A DNA stretch of 6,400 nucleotides from Acidobacteriota bacterium (GTDB lineage Bacteria > Acidobacteriota > Terriglobia > UBA7540). A program made the translations under genes and the position numbers. Of the stretch, positions 5,407 to 6,400 are shown piece after piece. Location: positions 1 through 6,400 of the forward strand of contig JAJYHU010000368.1 in assembly GCA_021784615.1 (NCBI GenBank). Reading direction: 5' to 3'. The notes below the pieces were generated by a model. That model was not told where the DNA came from. It did no database searches and saw only the letters and a program-made list of their open reading frames with translations. How positions within the stretch are numbered: position 1 is the stretch's first letter; each line of letters opens with the position of its first letter.

Positions 5407-6400
5407 AACAGAAAAAACGTCTTAAAAATATTGAGCGTGGTGGGGACTCGTCCGAACTTCATCAAAATTGCTCCGTTGCTGAAAGAGATGAAGAGGGTTC
5501 CCCAAATTGAAACCTTTCTTGTTCATACGGGCCAGCATTACGACAGAGAGATGTCCGAGGCTTTCTTTGAAGATCTGGATATTCCAGCGCCGGACAGGCG
5601 ACTGCCCGTTCAATCCGGCAGTCCGGCGAGCCAGATCGGCGAAATCATGATGTGCCTAGAGCCGGTGCTTTCGCAATATCAGCCGAACGTTGTTCTGGTT
5701 GTCGGAGACGTAAATTCCACGCTTGCGGCGGCCCTCGCTGCCGTTAAAGCCCGGATTCCAGTCGCCCACGTTGAAGCAGGACTCCGGAGTTTTGACCGGA
5801 CTATGCCCGAAGAAACTAATCGTATTCTCACAGACGCCGTGGCGGATCTTCTTTTTGTCAGTGAACCAAGCGGCATGGAAAACCTTCGGAGGGAAGGGAT
5901 TCACGCCAACCGGATGTTTCTTGTCGGGAACGTCATGATCGATACGCTGAGGCGGTGTGTGCCCGGCGCCGATTGCCCGACTTGCCTTACTGATTTGGGG
6001 TTGGACGAGAGTTCTAAAACTCCGACTCCGCCGAAGTATGCAGTCCTGACCTTGCACCGCCAGGGACTGGTGGATAATCCCCAACGGCTAATGCGTGTTT
6101 GGAATGTTATGGAGGAGATCGGGAATGAAATCCCGATCATTTTCCCGGTTCATCCACGGACTCGGATGCGGCTTGAGGATGCTGGGTTGAAATCGCAGCG
6201 GGGAAAGGGTTTCGGGAACGCCGAGGGGATTCGGATGGTTGCACCGTTGTCTTATCTGCAGTTTATTTCCTTGCAGCGGCGGGCCGTGATGGTGATGACC
6301 GACTCAGGCGGAGTCCAGGAAGAGACGACGGTGCTGGGAGTACCGTGCCTAACCTTGCGTGAAAATACGGAGCGTCCGATCACTGTGACGCAAGGAACCA
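5404..6400 (+). CDS. wecB: UDP-N-acetylglucosamine 2-epimerase, non-hydrolysing (3' truncated)
   Basis: The first 332 residues of a protein whose family usually has about 360-390; the frame is still open at the window end, so only a short C-terminal part is missing. It would interconvert UDP-GlcNAc and UDP-ManNAc in the cytoplasm, supplying ManNAc or a derivative for the glycan. The GT-B-like epimerase motifs are clear: VVGTRPNFIKIAPL (12-25), VHTGQHYD, GDVNST (101-106), HVEAGLRSFD (122-131), PEETNR (135-140), LTLHR (215-219), PVHPRT (248-253), DSGGVQEET (300-308), and GVPCLTLRENTERP shortly before the edge. By alignment to E. coli WecB from memory, D102, E124, E137 and H218 correspond to the catalytic or binding residues. 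The ATG overlaps the preceding stop as TGATG and has no Shine-Dalgarno, so translation is probably coupled to the oxidoreductase gene. Related enzymes (FnlC/WbpI types) act on other UDP-sugars, but the 'GTRPNFIKIAP' opening favours the WecB/MnaA group. Confidence 0.94.
   Translation, partial: MNRKNVLKILSVVGTRPNFIKIAPLLKEMKRVPQIETFLVHTGQHYDREMSEAFFEDLDIPAPDRRLPVQSGSPASQIGEIMMCLEPVLSQYQPNVVLVVGDVNSTLAAALAAVKARIPVAHVEAGLRSFDRTMPEETNRILTDAVADLLFVSEPSGMENLRREGIHANRMFLVGNVMIDTLRRCVPGADCPTCLTDLGLDESSKTPTPPKYAVLTLHRQGLVDNPQRLMRVWNVMEEIGNEIPIIFPVHPRTRMRLEDAGLKSQRGKGFGNAEGIRMVAPLSYLQFISLQRRAVMVMTDSGGVQEETTVLGVPCLTLRENTERPITVTQGT

Noticed and set aside
4971..5465. 164-codon open frame on the minus strand
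   Set aside because: It lies antisense to the clearly conserved Gfo/Idh half of the oxidoreductase and the wecB start, and its translation has no recognisable domain.
5656..6084. 142-codon open frame on the minus strand
   Set aside because: It is antisense to intact wecB motifs (GDVNST to LHR); its translation looks like a shadow with no family resemblance.

Overview
The window is one dense stretch of a surface-polysaccharide (exopolysaccharide, capsule or O-antigen type) biosynthesis locus from a bacterium. All genes lie on the + strand and overlap one another, so it reads as the interior of one long operon; both ends cut through genes. Moderate-to-high G+C by eye, the bi-domain oxidoreductase, the heparinase-type gene and the WbuB-like glycosyltransferase fit a Gram-negative soil or environmental lineage. 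Acidobacteriota is my first guess, held loosely, because the sequence carries no taxonomic marker.

Layout: (1) 1-362, the 3' end of a probable heparinase II/III family gene, only the C-terminal beta domain being visible. (2) 359-1717, a GT4 family (WbuB-like) glycosyltransferase with a TTG start. (3) 1696-3285, a WecA/TagO-type polyprenyl-phosphate sugar-1-phosphate transferase, with eleven predicted membrane segments and an unusual soluble C-terminal extension of about 180 residues. (4) 3239-5404, a two-domain oxidoreductase: an MDR (alcohol dehydrogenase-like) half fused to a Gfo/Idh/MocA half. (5) 5404 to beyond 6400, a non-hydrolysing UDP-GlcNAc 2-epimerase (WecB/MnaA), cut by the window end. 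Gene overlaps are 4, 22, 47 and 1 bp. There is no intergenic space, so no room for an ordinary terminator, and I see no internal promoter.

How they may work together (inference from family roles): the WecA-type enzyme loads the first sugar-1-phosphate, probably a HexNAc-1-P, onto undecaprenyl phosphate at the cytoplasmic face. WecB converts UDP-GlcNAc to UDP-ManNAc. The bi-domain oxidoreductase probably modifies a sugar or a sugar-derived intermediate with NAD(P). The GT4 enzyme adds a sugar to the growing lipid-linked unit. The heparinase-like protein, if it is a lyase, would trim or remodel a uronate-containing polymer outside the cytoplasm. Flippase, polymerase and export genes are not in view.

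The window does not show a clearly new system. The points most worth a second look are the soluble tail on the WecA protein, the unexplained reaction of the fused oxidoreductase, and the 47-bp two-frame overlap that contains the oxidoreductase start. No tRNA, rRNA, CRISPR array, insertion sequence or other mobile-element trace was seen, and no gene-free stretch longer than a few bases exists.
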